A stretch of DNA of 64,000 nt from assembly GCF_002844235.1 (NCBI RefSeq), contig NZ_PGTS01000002.1:248001-312000 (forward strand), given 5' to 3'. Below the pieces are notes generated by a model that was not told the origin of the DNA, ran no database searches, and worked only from the letters and a program-made list of their open reading frames with translations. The stretch's first letter is position 1. Each line of letters begins with the position of its first letter. The translations under genes and the position numbers were made by a program. The DNA comes from Thalassospira povalilytica. GTDB taxonomy: Bacteria; Pseudomonadota; Alphaproteobacteria; Rhodospirillales; Thalassospiraceae. Below, piece after piece: positions 26,619-37,823 of the stretch.

Positions 26619-28490
26619 GTGATCGAAAGTGTTGTCGCCAGTTCTGCGACGCCAATGCAGATGTGGGTGGTCCTGGCACTTGTTGCCGGGTCGCTTGTCC
26701 TGTACGGGCTTGAGCGCATTTCGCTTGAACTGACCAGCATGGCGCTGATTGCGACCCTGTTGCTGTTTTTCGAATTCTTCCCGTTGCTTGACGGCAATGG
26801 TGAAAACCTGCTGGGTGCGGACACGATTATGTCCGGCTTTGCCAACCCGGCATTGTTGACGGTTCTGTCCCTGCTTGTTGTCGGGCAGGGGATGGTACTT
26901 ACCGGTGGTGTCAGTTATATCGCCGGCCTGATCACCGAACATGGCGGCAAGAACGCAGCCGTTGCGATTTTTATCGGCCTGTTCGTGGTTATGCTGATGT
27001 CGGCATTCCTGAACAATACGCCGGTTGTTGTTATCTTTATCCCGATCATTCAGGCCCTGGCAGAGCGGATTGAACGTTCGCCAAGTGCCCTTATGATCCC
27101 GCTTTCCTATGCCGCCATTCTGGGCGGGATGACCACCCTGATCGGTTCGTCAACCAACCTTCTGGTTTCCAGTTCCCTGATCGAACTTGGCATGCCGGGG
27201 CTGGAATTCTTTGAATTCACGACGGTTGGCAGTGTCTTGGCGATTACCGGTTTTGTCTATGTTCTGTTCATTGCGCCGCGGCTTTTGCCGGCCCTGGCAT
27301 CAATGCGCAGCAAGCTTGCCAATCCGGACAGCAGCGGCAAACAGTTCATTGCCCAGATCACGGTCGGCCCGGCATCGCAAATGATCGGAACCCGTCCGGT
27401 TGCAGGTTTTTTCAAAAACCTGCCCAACATCACCATTCAAATGATCGTGCGTCGCGAACATGCCGAATTGCCGCCATTTGAAAGTGATATGGAAATTCAG
27501 GCGGGCGATGTTCTGGTTGTTGCGGCGACCCGCAAGGCCCTGACCGAGGCCCTTCAGAAGGACCCGGGGCTTCTGCATGCCGATGCTGCTGCCGTCAGTG
27601 GCGATGGCGAGGAAACGCCACAAAAATCGACCCAGCTTCTGGCCGAAGTGATGTTGCCGCCCGGTTCGCGTCTGATCGGGTTTAACCTTGAACAGATCGG
27701 TTTCCGCTATCAGTACAAATGTCTTGTTCTGGGTATTCAGCGCCGTTCGCGCATGATCCGTACCCAAATGACGGAAATCCGCCTTGAGGCCGGGGACGTC
27801 TTGCTGGTGCAGGGGCGTTCCGAAGATGTCGAGGCACTTCGTACCATTCGTGATGTGGTGTTGCTGGAATGGTCGACGCGCACCTTGCCGCGTCCGTTCC
27901 ATGCCCGCCGTGCAGCAACCATTTTCCTTGGTGTGATTGCGCTTGCTGCGACAGGCATTGTTCCGATCATGGTTTCAAGCTTCATCGGTGCGGGGCTTAT
28001 GATTGCATCCGGGGCGCTCAATTTGCGGCAGGCATCGCGCGCGATTGATCGCAAGATCGTGCTGCTGGTTGCAGCCGCATTGGCGTTGGGCAATGCGTTG
28101 CAATTGACTGGTGGGGCGGAATTCGTTGCCGATCAGTTGTTGACGGTGACACGCGGGGCCCCGGCACCGGTCATCCTGTCATTGTTCTTCCTGATTGTTG
28201 CGGCCTTTACCAATGTATTGTCGAACAATGCCTGTGCGGTTCTGTTTACGCCGATTGGAATCGGCATGGCCCAGCAACTTGGCGTGCCACCGCATGTCTT
28301 TGCAATTGCGGTGGTGATGGCCGCGAACTGTTCGTTTGCGTCGCCCGTTGGCTATCAAACCAACCTGCTTGTCATGGGGCCGGGGCATTACCGGTTTATC
28401 GATTTCCTTAAGGCCGGAACGCCGTTGATTGTGTTGTTGTGGATTGCATTCAGCCTGTTTGCGCCGTGGTATTACGACATCCCGTTTTGA
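26619..28490 (+). CDS. SLC13 family permease with two RCK_C (TrkA-C) domains
   Basis: The 623-residue protein has about five to six membrane helices in the first 230 residues, a cytoplasmic central part with two TrkA-C domains (about 235-330 and 345-435), then five to six helices. Paired transporter motifs FLNNTPVVVIFIP with GSSTNLLVSS and, in the second half, LSNNACAVLFTPIG with SPVGYQTNLLVMGPG fit divalent anion:sodium symporters of the SLC13/CitT type; the soluble domains probably sense a nucleotide or ion. The substrate could be sulfate or a dicarboxylate. The gene starts with GTG at 26619, supported by CAGGGG upstream. Confidence 0.86.
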   Translation: MIESVVASSATPMQMWVVLALVAGSLVLYGLERISLELTSMALIATLLLFFEFFPLLDGNGENLLGADTIMSGFANPALLTVLSLLVVGQGMVLTGGVSYIAGLITEHGGKNAAVAIFIGLFVVMLMSAFLNNTPVVVIFIPIIQALAERIERSPSALMIPLSYAAILGGMTTLIGSSTNLLVSSSLIELGMPGLEFFEFTTVGSVLAITGFVYVLFIAPRLLPALASMRSKLANPDSSGKQFIAQITVGPASQMIGTRPVAGFFKNLPNITIQMIVRREHAELPPFESDMEIQAGDVLVVAATRKALTEALQKDPGLLHADAAAVSGDGEETPQKSTQLLAEVMLPPGSRLIGFNLEQIGFRYQYKCLVLGIQRRSRMIRTQMTEIRLEAGDVLLVQGRSEDVEALRTIRDVVLLEWSTRTLPRPFHARRAATIFLGVIALAATGIVPIMVSSFIGAGLMIASGALNLRQASRAIDRKIVLLVAAALALGNALQLTGGAEFVADQLLTVTRGAPAPVILSLFFLIVAAFTNVLSNNACAVLFTPIGIGMAQQLGVPPHVFAIAVVMAANCSFASPVGYQTNLLVMGPGHYRFIDFLKAGTPLIVLLWIAFSLFAPWYYDIPF

Positions 28491-28542
28491 TCGGGTTTTG
28501 ATCCCGTATGGGCAATCAGCCCATGATGATTTTCAGATAATG

Positions 28543-28566
28543 GCCAGCCATGCAAAATTGGCTGGC
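28543..28566 (+). terminator. Possible weak terminator after the SLC13 gene
   Basis: GCCAGCCA (28543-28550) and TGGCTGGC (28559-28566) form a perfect 8-base stem with an 8-base loop, followed by TTGTCTGTGT, a broken T tract. Confidence 0.5.
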
Positions 28567-28585
28567 TTGTCTGTGTCGAAGGCGT

Positions 28586-28613
28586 TTGACTTTTGCCTTT
28601 GTGTCAATAGGAT
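28586..28613 (+). promoter_or_regulatory. Candidate promoter of serC
   Basis: TTGACT (28586-28591) and TAGGAT (28608-28613) are separated by 16 bases, about 65 bases before the serC start. Confidence 0.45.
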
Positions 28614-28676
28614 CAGCCCCCTAATTTGATCGGGAATGATCCGGCCGGATCGTTCCAGCTGCTCAGGAATATGCCG

Positions 28677-29867
<1,191 letters not shown>

Positions 29868-30028
29868 GAAACATTTCGTACGTATTATTTGCGTTTTTGG
29901 GGTTTTCCCCGTTGCCCTGTCCGGCACAACGCGGTAGTAACCGCTACCGGATAGTGAGCCTTGAGTAATCCTTGGGGCATTATCGAGCCTGATTGAATTT
30001 GCGCGCCTCGTCCGGGAAAGCACACAAA

Positions 30029-31195
30029 ATGACCGAACTCGCCAGGAAAGCACTTTTGCCCGCCGGCCTGCAGGATGTCCTGCCGGGAACCGCTGCGCGG
30101 GAAGCCGAAATCCGCGAAAAGCTGATGGCCAGTCTGGCACATGCAGGCTATGACCGTGTGAAAACGCCGCTGGTCGAGTTTGAAGAAAGCCTGCTCGAAG
30201 GGGCAGCACCGGAACTGGCAACCCAGACCTTCCGTCTTATGGATCCTGAATCGCGCCGCATGATGGGGCTGCGTTCGGACATGACCCCGCAGGTCGGTCG
30301 TATTGCCGCCACCCGTCTTGGCGATGCGCCGCGGCCGTTGCGTTTGTCCTATTCCGGAGATGTGTTGCGGATCAAGGGATCGCACCTGCGCCCGGAACGT
30401 CAGTTCGCACAGGTTGGTGCGGAACTTATTGGCGTTTCGAGTGCCGCAGCCGATACCGAGATTGTTCTGCTGGCGCTTGAAGCACTTGAAACCATTGGTC
30501 TTGCCGATGTCTCGGTTGACCTGAACCTGCCGACATTGCCCGTACGCCTGTTTGATGCATTTGGTGTGTCGCGTGATGATCGCGAAGCCCTGACCGAGGC
30601 GCTTGAACGTCGCGATGTTGCGGCCCTTCGGGTTATGGATGGCAAGGTTACCGATGTGCTTGTTGCCTTGCTTGAGGCGGCCGGTCCGGCGACAACGGCG
30701 TTGCCAAAGCTTAAAAAGCTCGAACTGCCGTTGGGCGCATCCGAGGAACTTTATCGTCTGATCGATGTTGCGGAACGCATTCTGGCATCCGATCTTGATG
30801 CGGCCCTGACCATTGATCCGGTTGAAATGGCCGGTTTCCGTTATCAGACCGGTGTCAGCTTTACCCTGTTTGCCCGCAATGTCCGTGGTGAGATCGGGCG
30901 TGGCGGCCGTTACCGGGCCGGCGGCGCATCGGGTGAAGCAGCGACCGGCATGTCGCTTTATATGGATAGTATTTTGCGTGGACTTCCGGATGCGAAACCG
31001 GTGGAACGGGTTTACCTTCCGCTTGGTACCCCGCAGCGAGAAGCCCGCAAATTGCGTGCCGAAGGCCATTACACGGTTGCTGCCCTTGAAGGTGCTGCCG
31101 AGGCCAAAACAGAAGACGGTGCGCGCGTCGAAGCGCGCCGCATGGGCTGTGATTACATTTATCTTGGCGGCCAGGTCGTGCCGCTGAACGCTTAG
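30029..31195 (+). CDS. hisZ: ATP phosphoribosyltransferase regulatory subunit
   Basis: The 388-residue protein is a histidyl-tRNA-synthetase-like paralogue: [19 protein letters not shown], motif 2 [16 protein letters not shown], and [13 protein letters not shown] near the C-terminus, but it lacks the anticodon-binding domain of a true HisRS. HisZ joins short HisG to form the first enzyme of histidine synthesis and conveys feedback by histidine. I start at the ATG at 30029; an in-frame TTG at 29993 is less likely. hisG is not in this window. It is followed 49 bases later by purA. Confidence 0.92.
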   Translation: MTELARKALLPAGLQDVLPGTAAREAEIREKLMASLAHAGYDRVKTPLVEFEESLLEGAAPELATQTFRLMDPESRRMMGLRSDMTPQVGRIAATRLGDAPRPLRLSYSGDVLRIKGSHLRPERQFAQVGAELIGVSSAAADTEIVLLALEALETIGLADVSVDLNLPTLPVRLFDAFGVSRDDREALTEALERRDVAALRVMDGKVTDVLVALLEAAGPATTALPKLKKLELPLGASEELYRLIDVAERILASDLDAALTIDPVEMAGFRYQTGVSFTLFARNVRGEIGRGGRYRAGGASGEAATGMSLYMDSILRGLPDAKPVERVYLPLGTPQREARKLRAEGHYTVAALEGAAEAKTEDGARVEARRMGCDYIYLGGQVVPLNA

Positions 31196-31244
31196 GGTCT
31201 GGACCCTAACTGAACGAACTTTTTATCGCGCAAGGAGTTTTGCG

Positions 31245-32540
31245 ATGACCAATGTTGCCGTGATCGGTTCCCAGTGGGGGGACGAAGGTAAAGGCAAGAT
31301 CGTCGACTGGCTGTCCGAACGGGCCGATGTCGTTGTGCGTTTCCAGGGTGGTCATAACGCCGGTCATACTTTGGTGATCGATGGCGTGACCTATAAACTC
31401 AGCCTGCTGCCGTCCGGCATTGTTCGCCAGAACAAGCTGTCTGTAATCGGCAACGGCGTTGTTGTTGATCCTTGGGCGTTGCTTGCCGAAATCGGCCGCC
31501 TGAAAGAGCAGGGCGTGGATATCACCCCGGAAAACCTGCGTCTGGCGGAAAACGCCTGCCTGATCCTGCCGCTGCATGGCAATCTGGATCGTGCACGCGA
31601 AGCAGCGGCATCGGGTGACAACAAGATCGGCACCACCGGTCGCGGTATCGGCCCGGCTTATGAAGACCGTGTTGGTCGTCGTGCGATCCGCGTTGGTGAT
31701 CTGGCTGATGTTGATCTGCTTGAGGCAAAGGTTGAAAACCTTCTGACCCACCATAATGCGCTTCTGCGTGGTCTTGGTCAGCCGGAAGTCGACGGGGCAG
31801 AGCTTCTTGCCCAGCTTAAGGAAATCGCGCCGAAAATCCTGCCGTTCTCTGACACCGTCTGGAAATCGCTGAACCAGTTCAAGGAAGCTGGCAAGCGTAT
31901 TCTGTTTGAAGGTGCCCAGGGCACGATGCTTGACATTGATCACGGTACTTATCCGTTCGTGACGTCTTCAAACACGGTATCGGGGCAGGCCGCTGCCGGT
32001 TCCGGTATGGGCCCGTCCGGTGTTGGTTATGTTCTTGGTATCACCAAGGCCTATACCACCCGTGTCGGCGAAGGACCGTTCCCGTCCGAACTGTTTGACG
32101 CAGATGGCGAACGTCTTGGCGAACGTGGCCGTGAATTCGGCGTTGTGACCGGCCGTAAACGTCGTTGTGGCTGGTTTGATGCCGCACTGGTGCGCCAGTC
32201 GGTCAAAGTCAACGGCATCACCGGCATCGCACTGACCAAGCTTGACGTGCTTGACGGTTTTGATGAAATCAAGATCTGCACCGGCTATGACATTGACGGA
32301 AAGATCTATGATCATCTTCCGGCCAACCAGCGACTTCAGGCCAAGGCAAAGCCGGTTTATGAAACCATCGAAGGCTGGTCGGAAACGACCATGGGTGCGC
32401 GCAGCTGGGCTGATCTTCCGGCAGCAGCCATCAAATATGTTCGCCGCATCGAAGAACTGATCGAAGCGCCGGTGGCATTGCTGTCAACCAGCCCGGAACG
32501 TGATGACACCATTCTGGTTCACGACCCGTTCAGCGCCTGA
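31245..32540 (+). CDS. purA: Adenylosuccinate synthetase
   Basis: The 431-residue protein has the full PurA signature: [18 protein letters not shown] with the GTP loop GDEGKGK and catalytic Asp, GGHNAGHT with the catalytic His, and [10 protein letters not shown]. It joins IMP and aspartate using GTP, the first committed step to AMP. Length is standard. AAGGAG lies 9 bases before the ATG. A strong terminator follows at 32565. Confidence 0.98.
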   Translation: MTNVAVIGSQWGDEGKGKIVDWLSERADVVVRFQGGHNAGHTLVIDGVTYKLSLLPSGIVRQNKLSVIGNGVVVDPWALLAEIGRLKEQGVDITPENLRLAENACLILPLHGNLDRAREAAASGDNKIGTTGRGIGPAYEDRVGRRAIRVGDLADVDLLEAKVENLLTHHNALLRGLGQPEVDGAELLAQLKEIAPKILPFSDTVWKSLNQFKEAGKRILFEGAQGTMLDIDHGTYPFVTSSNTVSGQAAAGSGMGPSGVGYVLGITKAYTTRVGEGPFPSELFDADGERLGERGREFGVVTGRKRRCGWFDAALVRQSVKVNGITGIALTKLDVLDGFDEIKICTGYDIDGKIYDHLPANQRLQAKAKPVYETIEGWSETTMGARSWADLPAAAIKYVRRIEELIEAPVALLSTSPERDDTILVHDPFSA

Positions 32541-32564
32541 TACAGGGTTTGTGCATCGCACAGC

Positions 32565-32596
32565 AAAAGCCACCAGTTCCGACTGGTGGCTTTTTT
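32565..32596 (+). terminator. Rho-independent terminator of purA
   Basis: AAAAGCCACCAGT and ACTGGTGGCTTTT form a perfect stem around a TCCG loop, ending in six T residues, 25 bases after the purA stop. The rest of the gap to 32788 holds no clear feature. Confidence 0.9.
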
Positions 32597-32788
32597 CGTT
32601 TTGTCTGAATGTGTTGTCGCATGCAGGCCCGGTGTGCCGGTCGCATAACAGCTTGCTCGTGTGGCGTATCAGAAGTATCGTTTTATCAACCTTTTGACGG
32701 TAGCGTACTGAATGTCGCGTCAGGATGACGGTTCATCAGATCATGCGCGTCACCAAATAACGATAACTCGTAAAGAAATATCGGGATC

Positions 32789-34933
32789 ATGGCAGAGCAA
32801 GCAGAAGACCAGGAACAGGAAGTTTCGAGCGGTGCTGCGCGAGAACCAGTGATGGATGCGCCGGGCGGCGGTGCGCCTGCGCCCGAAGAACCCGATGAAG
32901 CCAACCCCGAAGCCGGTCCGGAAAATGTCGAGTTTTCAACCGGCGGCAAAAGCATCGAAATCGGCAATTTCCGGGTCTTTCTTGATCTGCGTATGCCGGA
33001 ATTTGATATGGGCCCGTGCAAGGCCTATTCCGCTGATAATTTACGCCGCGATGAAGGCAGTGCGTTTGCGGTTGTTGCCGACCCGGCCTTGCCAACCCGT
33101 CAGGAACATATCAACTTTCTGACCGGTATGCATATGGCAGGTCAGATTGACCTGCTTGACAGCGAGATTGCCTATTGGCCGCCATTCGGGCGCAACACCA
33201 TGGTGTTGTTCTATGAAAAGCCCGCTGGCGGTCGTGTCGTCACTGGTGAAAGCAAAAAGGCGACCATCGACGAACATGAAATCGGCACAGTGGTCATCGA
33301 ACCGCTTATGGGTGTGTTGCAGTCCTTTGGCGAAAAAAATCTGGCACATCGCAATATTCGTGCTGGCAACCTGTTTTATGCTGACCCGTTGCGCCAGAAA
33401 GTCGTTCTGGGGGATTGTGCTGCGACACCGCCGGGCTATGCCCAGCCGCTTGTCTATGAAACAACCGCCAGAATGAGCGCCGATGCCGCAGGTCGCGGAT
33501 CGGGTACCATCATGGACGATCTGTATGCCCTGGGCATGACATTGGCGGAACTCGGGATCGGTCACCGTCCGCTCAGCAAACTGGGCGATCAGGAGATCAT
33601 GGATCTCAAACTGGCAAAGGGATCGTTTCAGGCAATTGCATCACAGGAAAGATTGCCACTGGTTCTGATCGAGCCGGTTCGCGGATTGCTTTGTGATGAT
33701 CCCGAAGAACGCTGGGGCTTTGCCGAACTGAATGCATGGCTGGACGGTCGCCGGACCAAGCCGGTACAGGCCAATAGCGAAAAACGCGCCGCACGATCCC
33801 AGAACCTGTCGGGGCGTGACTACTATACCGTGCGTTCCCTTGCCCAAGGTATGGCAAAGAACTGGGTCAGTGCACTTGCGCCATTGCGCGACGGCACGAT
33901 CGAGATTTGGCTGCGGCGCGGTCTTGGCGACAATGACCGGGCCAAGGCACTTGCAGATGCCATGCGGCAGTTGCAATGGGCAGGCGCGGACAAGCGTGCG
34001 GCCGAGGATGTTCTGGTCGCACGTGCTATCCTGATCATGGATCATCAGGGACCGGTCCGGTTCAAGGGCTTTTCGGCCATGGTCGATGGTCTTGGATATA
34101 TGTTGTCCTATGACGTGCAGCATGGACGTGGCCCACAGCGATTTGCCGATGTGATCGTCCGCGATATTCCGGCCTACTGGTTTGGCCGCCAGGAAGGCTT
34201 CAGCCCGGAAATTCAAAAGCTTCAGCAGGTATATAAAAACCTGCGCTATTACGTTCAGCAACAAAGTGCCGGTTATGGCTATGAGCGTTGTCTTTACGCG
34301 CTTGTGCGCAACCAGCATTGCCTGAGCCCGATGATCGAACAGGAATATGTTGTTGAAATTTCGCAACTTCTTCCAGCACTCGAAAAGGCAGCGGAAAGTG
34401 CGTCTGAAGACAGCTGGCCGGTGGATCGCCATATTGCTGCATTCATCGCCACCCGTCTTGAAGATGATATCGAAGGCCAGTTGATGGCCATGCAAAACCC
34501 GTCTGACGAGGTCGAATACAGCCGCGCCATCATCAGTATGCTGGCGATTGTGCAATGGCGTCACGGACCGGACAATTTGCAAAATCTGTCGCACTGGGTG
34601 GCGCGGCTTATGGAACCGGCCATCAAGGTATTCCACAGCAAGGCGCGTCGGGAACGGGTTGAAACCGAAATCCCGAAACTGGCCAAGCGCGGCAATCTGG
34701 TGGAGCTTTACAACCTGATCAACGATGAACAGGAACGCCGCAAGGATCAGTCCGAATTTGTCGAGGCCGTGGCTGAATATTCCGAAGCCGAAAGCGAGGT
34801 TTTTGACCTTGAATCTTCGGGGCCGGCGCGATTGGAACTTGCGGAAAAAGTCGGTCAGCAGGCCGCAGCATTCGCATCAACCATGATCGCGCTGCTGACG
34901 GTATCGGCACTGTTCTTGATGCATATCTTTTAA
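32789..34933 (+). CDS. Tail-anchored protein-kinase-like protein (predicted pseudokinase)
   Basis: The 714-residue protein has a disordered acidic N-terminus (about 1-50), a kinase-like domain (about 55-330), a long helical region (about 350-690) and one C-terminal membrane helix (about 694-712), so it should be tail-anchored with everything else in the cytoplasm. Kinase landmarks are degenerate: the ATP-binding Lys expected in AFAVVADPALP is absent, HRD reads H-R-N (AHRNIRAGNLF, near 187-189), and DFG reads D-C-A (VVLGDCAATPPG). The structural DDLYALGMTLAEL is kept. Catalysis is unlikely; binding or scaffolding is more plausible. It is nine bases ahead of a small membrane protein gene. Confidence 0.7.
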   Translation: MAEQAEDQEQEVSSGAAREPVMDAPGGGAPAPEEPDEANPEAGPENVEFSTGGKSIEIGNFRVFLDLRMPEFDMGPCKAYSADNLRRDEGSAFAVVADPALPTRQEHINFLTGMHMAGQIDLLDSEIAYWPPFGRNTMVLFYEKPAGGRVVTGESKKATIDEHEIGTVVIEPLMGVLQSFGEKNLAHRNIRAGNLFYADPLRQKVVLGDCAATPPGYAQPLVYETTARMSADAAGRGSGTIMDDLYALGMTLAELGIGHRPLSKLGDQEIMDLKLAKGSFQAIASQERLPLVLIEPVRGLLCDDPEERWGFAELNAWLDGRRTKPVQANSEKRAARSQNLSGRDYYTVRSLAQGMAKNWVSALAPLRDGTIEIWLRRGLGDNDRAKALADAMRQLQWAGADKRAAEDVLVARAILIMDHQGPVRFKGFSAMVDGLGYMLSYDVQHGRGPQRFADVIVRDIPAYWFGRQEGFSPEIQKLQQVYKNLRYYVQQQSAGYGYERCLYALVRNQHCLSPMIEQEYVVEISQLLPALEKAAESASEDSWPVDRHIAAFIATRLEDDIEGQLMAMQNPSDEVEYSRAIISMLAIVQWRHGPDNLQNLSHWVARLMEPAIKVFHSKARRERVETEIPKLAKRGNLVELYNLINDEQERRKDQSEFVEAVAEYSEAESEVFDLESSGPARLELAEKVGQQAAAFASTMIALLTVSALFLMHIF

Positions 34934-34942
34934 GGGATCGAC

Positions 34943-35422
34943 ATGGCAAAAGGTAAAAGCACCAAAAAGGGCGGCCGCAGCGCATTTTCCGGTTTGTCCG
35001 TGGTTGCATCTGCTGTGCTGCTATTCATGGTCGCCCTGCCGACCTTTGTGACATTGGTGGTCGGCTTGTTGCCGTCGCTGGTCGCGTTCATTTTCGATCG
35101 CAGCCCGGGCCGGACCATGGCGCGTTGTGTGTTTGGTCTGAATTTTTCCGGTGTCGCACCCTATATCCTTGAACTGTGGCAAGTGCCGTCGCAAACGGTG
35201 GGCGGTGCGACCCAGCAGATCTTTCAGCCACTGGCATTATCAATCATGTACGGGGCGGCGGGCCTTGGCTGGTTGTTGTATCTTGCGATGCCGCCGATCG
35301 TTGCCAATGTGCTTAATCTTTCTGCCCAGCGCCGGGTAGGGGAGCTTCGCAAAAAACAGCGTGCCCTGATCAAAACCTGGGGCGACAGCCTGATCAAGGA
35401 AGTCGACCGGTCCGGGAACTGA
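34943..35422 (+). CDS. Small multi-pass membrane protein, partner of the pseudokinase gene
   Basis: The 159-residue protein has a basic N-terminus (MAKGKSTKKGG), two close hydrophobic segments (about 17-36 and 38-53), one or two more (about 92-124) and a basic cytoplasmic C-terminus (RRVGELRKKQRALIK). I do not recognise the family. It begins nine bases after the pseudokinase stop with AAGGGA upstream, so the two are cotranscribed and likely act together at the inner membrane. A convergent terminator and rpoH follow. Confidence 0.68.
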   Translation: MAKGKSTKKGGRSAFSGLSVVASAVLLFMVALPTFVTLVVGLLPSLVAFIFDRSPGRTMARCVFGLNFSGVAPYILELWQVPSQTVGGATQQIFQPLALSIMYGAAGLGWLLYLAMPPIVANVLNLSAQRRVGELRKKQRALIKTWGDSLIKEVDRSGN

Positions 35423-35463
35423 TCATGCCATGATGTTTTGATCCGACCCACATCATCGATGAC

Positions 35464-35493
35464 ATAAAAAACGGCGGACAATTTGTCCGCCGT
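35464..35493 (-). terminator. Rho-independent terminator of rpoH
   Basis: ACGGCGGACA (35471-35480) and TGTCCGCCGT (35484-35493) form a perfect stem; on the minus strand the arm is followed by a T run (from the A run at 35465-35471). It lies 40 bases after the rpoH stop, in the convergent gap. Confidence 0.88.
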
Positions 35494-35530
35494 AGTTCGT
35501 TGCAAGGGGGAAGAGGGCTGGTAAGCACCA

Positions 35531-36397
35531 TTAGTGTGGCAGATCGCTGTGGATCGATTTACGGACTTTTTCAAAGGCCCGGACTTCGATCTGCCGGATG
35601 CGTTCGCGTGAAATACCATAGGCGACACTGAGGTTTTCCAGAGTAACCGGGCTTTCAAGCAGGCGACGCTGGGTCAGAATGTCACGTTCGCGATCGTTAA
35701 GATGCGACATGGCACTTTTAAGCATATTCATCCGTTGCAGGAATTCTTCACGTTTGCCGTAAAGGGTTTCCTGGTCTTCGTCGTCGCTTTCGATCCAGTC
35801 GACCCATTCACCATCGCCGTCAACACGGACAGGTGCATTGAGCGAATGATCAGGACCGGCAAGGCGACGGTTCATCATAATCACGTCATCTTCGGAAACA
35901 TTCAGCTTGGTCGCGATGAGTTCGACCTGTTCTGGTAACAGATCCCCTTCATCAATCGCCTGCATCTGGCTTTTGAGTTTGCGAAGATTAAAGAACAATT
36001 TCTTCTGCGCGGCCGTGGTGCCCATTTTCACAAGCGACCAGGAATGTAGGATGTATTCCTGAATGGCTGCGCGGATCCACCACATGGCGTAGGTTGCAAG
36101 CCGGAAACCCTTGTCAGGGTCAAAACGTTTGACAGATTGCAGCAGGCCCACGTTGCCTTCGGAAATCAATTCATTCAAAGGCAGACCATAGCCGCGATAG
36201 CTCATGGCAATCTTGGCAACCAGTCGCAGATGGCTTGTAATCAGTTTTTCCGCCGACTTGTCACAATCGTTGTCGCGGAAATTGCATGCGTACGTCGTTT
36301 CCTGTTCGGGGGTAAGCATCGGGTAACGTCGGATACGCTGCAAATATACAGTCAGACCATCCTGAGAGATTACTGGCAGAGCATTTCCCTGTTTCAT
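35531..36397 (-). CDS. rpoH: RNA polymerase sigma-32 factor
   Basis: The 288-residue protein has sigma regions 1.2, 2 and 4; region 2.3 ends YAMWWIRAAIQEYILHSWSL, and the RpoH box QKKLFFNLRKLK, specific to heat-shock sigma factors, follows it. Region 4.2 (VAYGISRERIRQIEVRAFEKVR) is intact. It directs transcription of chaperone and protease genes. GGGAGG precedes the ATG, and a good sigma-70 promoter lies 57-84 bases upstream. It is downstream of rluD on the same strand. Confidence 0.97.
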   Translation of the reverse strand: MKQGNALPVISQDGLTVYLQRIRRYPMLTPEQETTYACNFRDNDCDKSAEKLITSHLRLVAKIAMSYRGYGLPLNELISEGNVGLLQSVKRFDPDKGFRLATYAMWWIRAAIQEYILHSWSLVKMGTTAAQKKLFFNLRKLKSQMQAIDEGDLLPEQVELIATKLNVSEDDVIMMNRRLAGPDHSLNAPVRVDGDGEWVDWIESDDEDQETLYGKREEFLQRMNMLKSAMSHLNDRERDILTQRRLLESPVTLENLSVAYGISRERIRQIEVRAFEKVRKSIHSDLPH

Positions 36398-36453
36398 TGA
36401 AGCCTCCCGTTATGCTTCGATCAAGTGCTGTTATCCCCTAGCACTGACTAAAC

Positions 36454-36481
36454 CTTATACGAGGGTATTAGATGGCGTCAA
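36454..36481 (-). promoter_or_regulatory. Sigma-70 promoter of rpoH
   Basis: On the minus strand TTGACG (36476-36481) and TATAAG (36454-36459) are 16 bases apart, upstream of rpoH and just after the rluD stop, so rpoH has its own promoter. Confidence 0.72.
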
Positions 36482-36506
36482 TTATTTTTTGACCATAAAG
36501 TTTAAT

Positions 36507-37505
36507 CTACACTATCCCTTGGGATAGGTTTAGGCTCTCAATCAATGCGTTCAAGTCGTCGGGAAGGGGTGCTGTTGTCGATATATATTCCCCGGTGCGA
36601 GGGTGAATAAATCCCAGAGTTCTGGCGTGTAGAGCCTGTTTGTTGAATGCGTTCAGAAGTTCTTGCGTCTCCAAGTTGCACTTCTGTGAATTTTTATTCC
36701 TGCCGTAAACTGGATCACACACAAGTGAGTGGCCGATATGGGTCATATGCACCCGAATTTGGTGGGTTCGGCCGGTCGCAAGACGGCATTCAACCAGAGA
36801 TGCTAACGAGTCGTCTCTGAACTGAAGTGTTTTGTAGTGGGTTAGTGCATATTTTCCGCCGGTTCTAAGAACCGTCATTTTCTTGCGGTTGCGCGGACTT
36901 CTGCCGATATTGCCTTCGATATCACCGGCAAGCGGACGCGGAATCCCCCACACAACCGCAAGGTACGCTCGATCGATATTTTCCTTATCCTCGGAAAACA
37001 GGGTCGAAAGGGCGCGGTGGGCCGTATCGTTTTTGGCAACGACCATCGCGCCGCTGGTATCCTTGTCCAGTCGGTGGACGATGCCGGGTCGCTTGACCCC
37101 GCCAATCCCCGAAAGACTATCGCCGCAATGGGCCAGAAGCGCATTGACCAGCGTACCGCTTTCATTTCCGGCCGCCGGATGGACAACCATCCCCGCCGGT
37201 TTGTTGATCACCAGAAGGTCATCATCTTCATAGAGGACATCAAGTTTGATGTTTTCGGCAATCGGCTCGGCCGGTTCGGCCGGCGGAATGACAAGTTCAA
37301 ACACGTCATCCTGTTTGACTTTGGCCGACATCTTGCGCGCGACATCGCCATTCACGCGCAGATGACCATCTTCGATCAATGCCTTGATGCGGGATCGGGA
37401 CTGATCCGGCCAGGCCACAGCCAGCACCTTGTCAAGGCGCGCACCTTCGTCCTGGGCCGTTGCAATATAGCGGAGTTCTTCTGGCATCTGGTCGCTACTG
37501 GTCAT
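36507..37505 (-). CDS. rluD: 23S rRNA pseudouridine synthase RluD-like
   Basis: The 332-residue protein has an N-terminal S4 RNA-binding domain (LDKVLAVAWPDQSRSRIKALIEDGHLRVNG, split) and a RluA-family catalytic domain with the active-site Asp in HRLDKDTSG. The RATGRTHQIRVH-type motif is present as LATGRTHQIRVH. It probably forms pseudouridines in helix 69 of 23S rRNA. The frame is open upstream to 37592; I start at MTSSDQMPEELRYIA (37505). It precedes rpoH on the same strand, with rpoH under its own promoter. Confidence 0.9.
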   Translation of the reverse strand: MTSSDQMPEELRYIATAQDEGARLDKVLAVAWPDQSRSRIKALIEDGHLRVNGDVARKMSAKVKQDDVFELVIPPAEPAEPIAENIKLDVLYEDDDLLVINKPAGMVVHPAAGNESGTLVNALLAHCGDSLSGIGGVKRPGIVHRLDKDTSGAMVVAKNDTAHRALSTLFSEDKENIDRAYLAVVWGIPRPLAGDIEGNIGRSPRNRKKMTVLRTGGKYALTHYKTLQFRDDSLASLVECRLATGRTHQIRVHMTHIGHSLVCDPVYGRNKNSQKCNLETQELLNAFNKQALHARTLGFIHPRTGEYISTTAPLPDDLNALIESLNLSQGIV

Positions 37506-37823
37506 CAATGTCTTGCAGTCTGATTTCGATATGCAGTGTAACAGGTTATGCTTTGTGCTGGCAGCTTGTAGCTGTTTTATGCCCGATTGCAATGAAATGC
37601 CGTCATGATCCCGGGGATGAGGCCGCTTCGTGTGCGCGCGGGAATACGGAAACCATCAAAAGGAGCGATCCAATACACAGGGCACGACAAAGGGCGCGGC
37701 CCGTTTATGTTGTGATCTTGCAATTGTCGGTGCTTGCAGCTATGGCCTTGGGATGTGTTTTGCGTGATCGGGGCAGTTGACCGGCCATGCTGATGTCAAA
37801 CAGATGGGTTGGTTGGAAACAAG

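Noticed and set aside
29926-29950. CGGTAG/CTACCG hairpin upstream of hisZ as a leader attenuator
   Set aside because: Six-base stem only, no leader peptide with His codons and no terminator form visible.
29885-31069. 394-codon open frame on the minus strand opposite hisZ
   Set aside because: Antisense to hisZ, with an Arg/Gln/His-rich low-plausibility product and no family resemblance.
37593-37780. Short plus-strand frame ending at 37780 as a small membrane protein
   Set aside because: No ribosome binding site, Arg/Cys-rich composition, and it runs on from the antisense of rluD.
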